From Pardosa pseudoannulata (lineage: Eukaryota > Arthropoda > Arachnida > Araneae > Lycosidae): DNA of 64,000 bases. The stretch is from the NCBI GenBank assembly GCA_032207245.1, contig CM063509.1, forward strand, positions 55,509,502 through 55,573,501. Reading direction: 5' to 3'. Shown here piece after piece: positions 62,304 to 64,000 of this stretch (position 1 is the stretch's first letter; each line of letters starts with the position of its first letter). The notes under the pieces were generated by a model. It saw only the letters and a program-made list of their open reading frames with translations. It did no database searches and had not been told where the DNA came from. The position numbers and the translations under genes are program-made.

Positions 62304-62918
62304 CCGGGTGGCCATACTTAAACTGACAGTGCTTGCTCACAGTGTTCTGTAGCGCGATCTGTTTGCGAGAATAAAGCCACATTTTGTAGGAAGATTAAAC
62401 AAGACGGGGGACGAAGGATTCCGCAAAAAAACAAATTAGTTCCAAAAGTCACCGCTAGGGGAAAATTTGGCGCTGTGTTATAGAAAATAGAGTGCTAACA
62501 AATGCAAATTAATACGGAATAAAATTACCTTTTATTATGCACATTTTCTGATTTAGTTCAAGTGCAATATGGCAACACTTTTAAAAAAGCGTAAAATCTA
62601 CATAAACACCGATAAACTCTCGTGATCTGCAATATTACGTACGCTCAGCAGAAGTTCTTTATTCAAATTTCACGTTACATCCATTGGCACAGTTAAGAAA
62701 TTAATTTCTGTATTGATTTGCATTTGTTAACACTCTATTTTCTATAACACAGCGCCAAATATTCCCCTAGCTGTGACTTTTGGAACTAATTTGTTTTTTT
62801 TGCGAAATCTTTCGTCCCCCGTCTTGTTTAATCTTCCTACAAAATGTGGCATCATTCTCGCAAATAGATCGCGCTACAGAATACTGTGAGCACTGTCGGT
62901 TTAATTATGGCCACCCGA
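62304..62918. mobile_element. MITE with ~220-bp inverted arms
   Basis: TA sits on both sides (62302-62303, 62919-62920). Arms start CCGGGTGGCCATA and TCGGGTGGCCATA and remain alignable for about 220 bp (acaagacgggggacgaa, ggcgctgtgttatag in both). The centre is about 170 bp. TA target plus the GGGTGGCCAT end suggests the Tc1/mariner superfamily. Confidence 0.88.
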
Positions 62919-63041
62919 TATGTCTACATTTATCCAAGTAAAAGTGATATGTTTTGCGTATTCTTTTAGTTAGGAGTGTTGGCGTAAAGTCGAAAAGTGT
63001 TAGTTATTTTCTCTATTTTTGCCAATTTTTAAGACAATATA

Positions 63042-63465
63042 CCGGGTGGCCATACTTAAACCGACAGTGCTTGCTCACAGTGTTCTGTAGCGCGATCTCT
63101 TTGCGAGAATAAAGCCACATTTTGTAGGAAGATTAAACAAGACGGGGGACGAAAGATTCCGTAAAAAACAAATTAATTCCAAAACTCACCGCTAGGGGAA
63201 AACTTGTCGCTGTATTATAGAAAATAGAGTGCTAACAAATGCAAATTAATACGGAATAAAATTACCTTTTATTATGCACATTTTCTGATTTAGTTCAAGT
63301 GCAATATGGCAACACTTTTAAAAAAGCATTAAAATATACATAAACACCGATAAACTCTCGTAATCTGCAATATCATGTAAACTGAACAGAAGAAGAAGTT
63401 CTTTATTCAAATTTCATGTTACATCCATTGGCACAATTAAGAAATTTAAGAAATTAATTGTTATC
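63042..63465. mobile_element. Second copy of the same MITE, right arm missing
   Basis: Directly repeats 62304-62710 (left arm and centre) with few changes, preceded by TA. Homology stops at about 63465, near the centre/right-arm boundary, and the right arm is absent. Confidence 0.88.
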
Positions 63466-63870
63466 CTTTTTTTCTAAACTGTCTTTGACACTTTTTATTG
63501 CAACTACCTTTTTTATTGTTTCATGTTACAATTATACATTATATGCAGTCTATTAAATATTTTGCTTTGTATTTATATATCAGAATATTATGTATCAGTC
63601 CAAAAAAATTCAGAATGTCATAGTTCATAGTTTATGAGATATCTATGAATATATGCATGTAAAGATAGTTTTCGACATGAGTGTATACATATAGACATAT
63701 ATCCTAATTTCCTGCCTATAATCCGCGAATTATATATTAAAAAATTTTCTTCTAATGCGTATTATGCTCAGCCGCGTATTATCTGCTGTTTAAAGTTATT
63801 TTTATAATAAAATTTACAAATCTTTCCTTAAGAATAATAGATGGCAGCACCTGCTCATATTTATTCAGAA

Positions 63871-63911
<41 letters not shown>

Positions 63912-64000
63912 GAGAATAAAAATCCTCTTTAGCCACGAACACAGCAATTTGGATAAATGTACCCGATTAAATTTATATTTTCCATTTTACATATTTATTT
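63466..64000. other. Spacer with a 36-bp T run
   Basis: T tract at 63873-63908, perhaps the tail of an antisense retroposon. Nothing else was recognised. Confidence 0.6.

Overview
This is an AT-rich eukaryotic window, most plausibly from an arthropod. The only gene family with long intact reading frames resembles arthropod gustatory receptors (Gr, seven-transmembrane chemoreceptors). The rest is dominated by transposon types common in arthropod genomes: mariner, piggyBac, hAT, P-like THAP elements, Helitron, a LINE with RNase H, and a tRNA-derived SINE. A spider or other arachnid is my best guess from overall feel, with low confidence.

Layout. 1-4437 is a 143-bp tandem array. 5.0-5.9 kb is a TTAA-flanked piggyBac-type element. 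5994-24613 is a minus-strand Gr cluster with two intact genes (5994-7070, 11955-13076) and two pseudogenes (20348-21443, 23504-24613). Each pseudogene carries only two disabling changes. The spacers are themselves duplicated. 24.7-30.4 kb is an 867-bp tandem array. 30.4-32.7 kb is a mosaic of shuffled short modules carrying pieces of the 4.67-5.57 kb region in the same order. 33-40.3 kb holds several elements, including a pogo-like MITE split by a solo LTR. 40727-41842 is an intact plus-strand Gr gene whose 3' end is tandemly duplicated together with the end of a hAT-like element. From 42.6 kb to the end the window is almost entirely nested transposons.

The nesting can be read in detail because many insertions have target-site duplications, and several have an unoccupied site elsewhere in the window. 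The clearest stack is a decayed piggyBac transposase split by a solo LTR (4-bp duplication CTAT), which is itself split by a full-length SINE (11-bp duplication). The matching unoccupied site lies in a second solo LTR at 35.5-36.2 kb. Two copies of a P-like THAP element (44.3-47.7 and 59.7-61.5 kb) give further filled and empty comparisons.

The observation I rate highest concerns the TTAA-flanked elements. At six ends from five elements, a short palindrome lies 15-17 nt from the TTAA. This matches the spacing known for the piggyBac left end. The palindromes differ between families but keep self-complementarity, and in several cases a second copy lies 42-45 nt further in. All lengths and matches were read by eye; no database search was possible.
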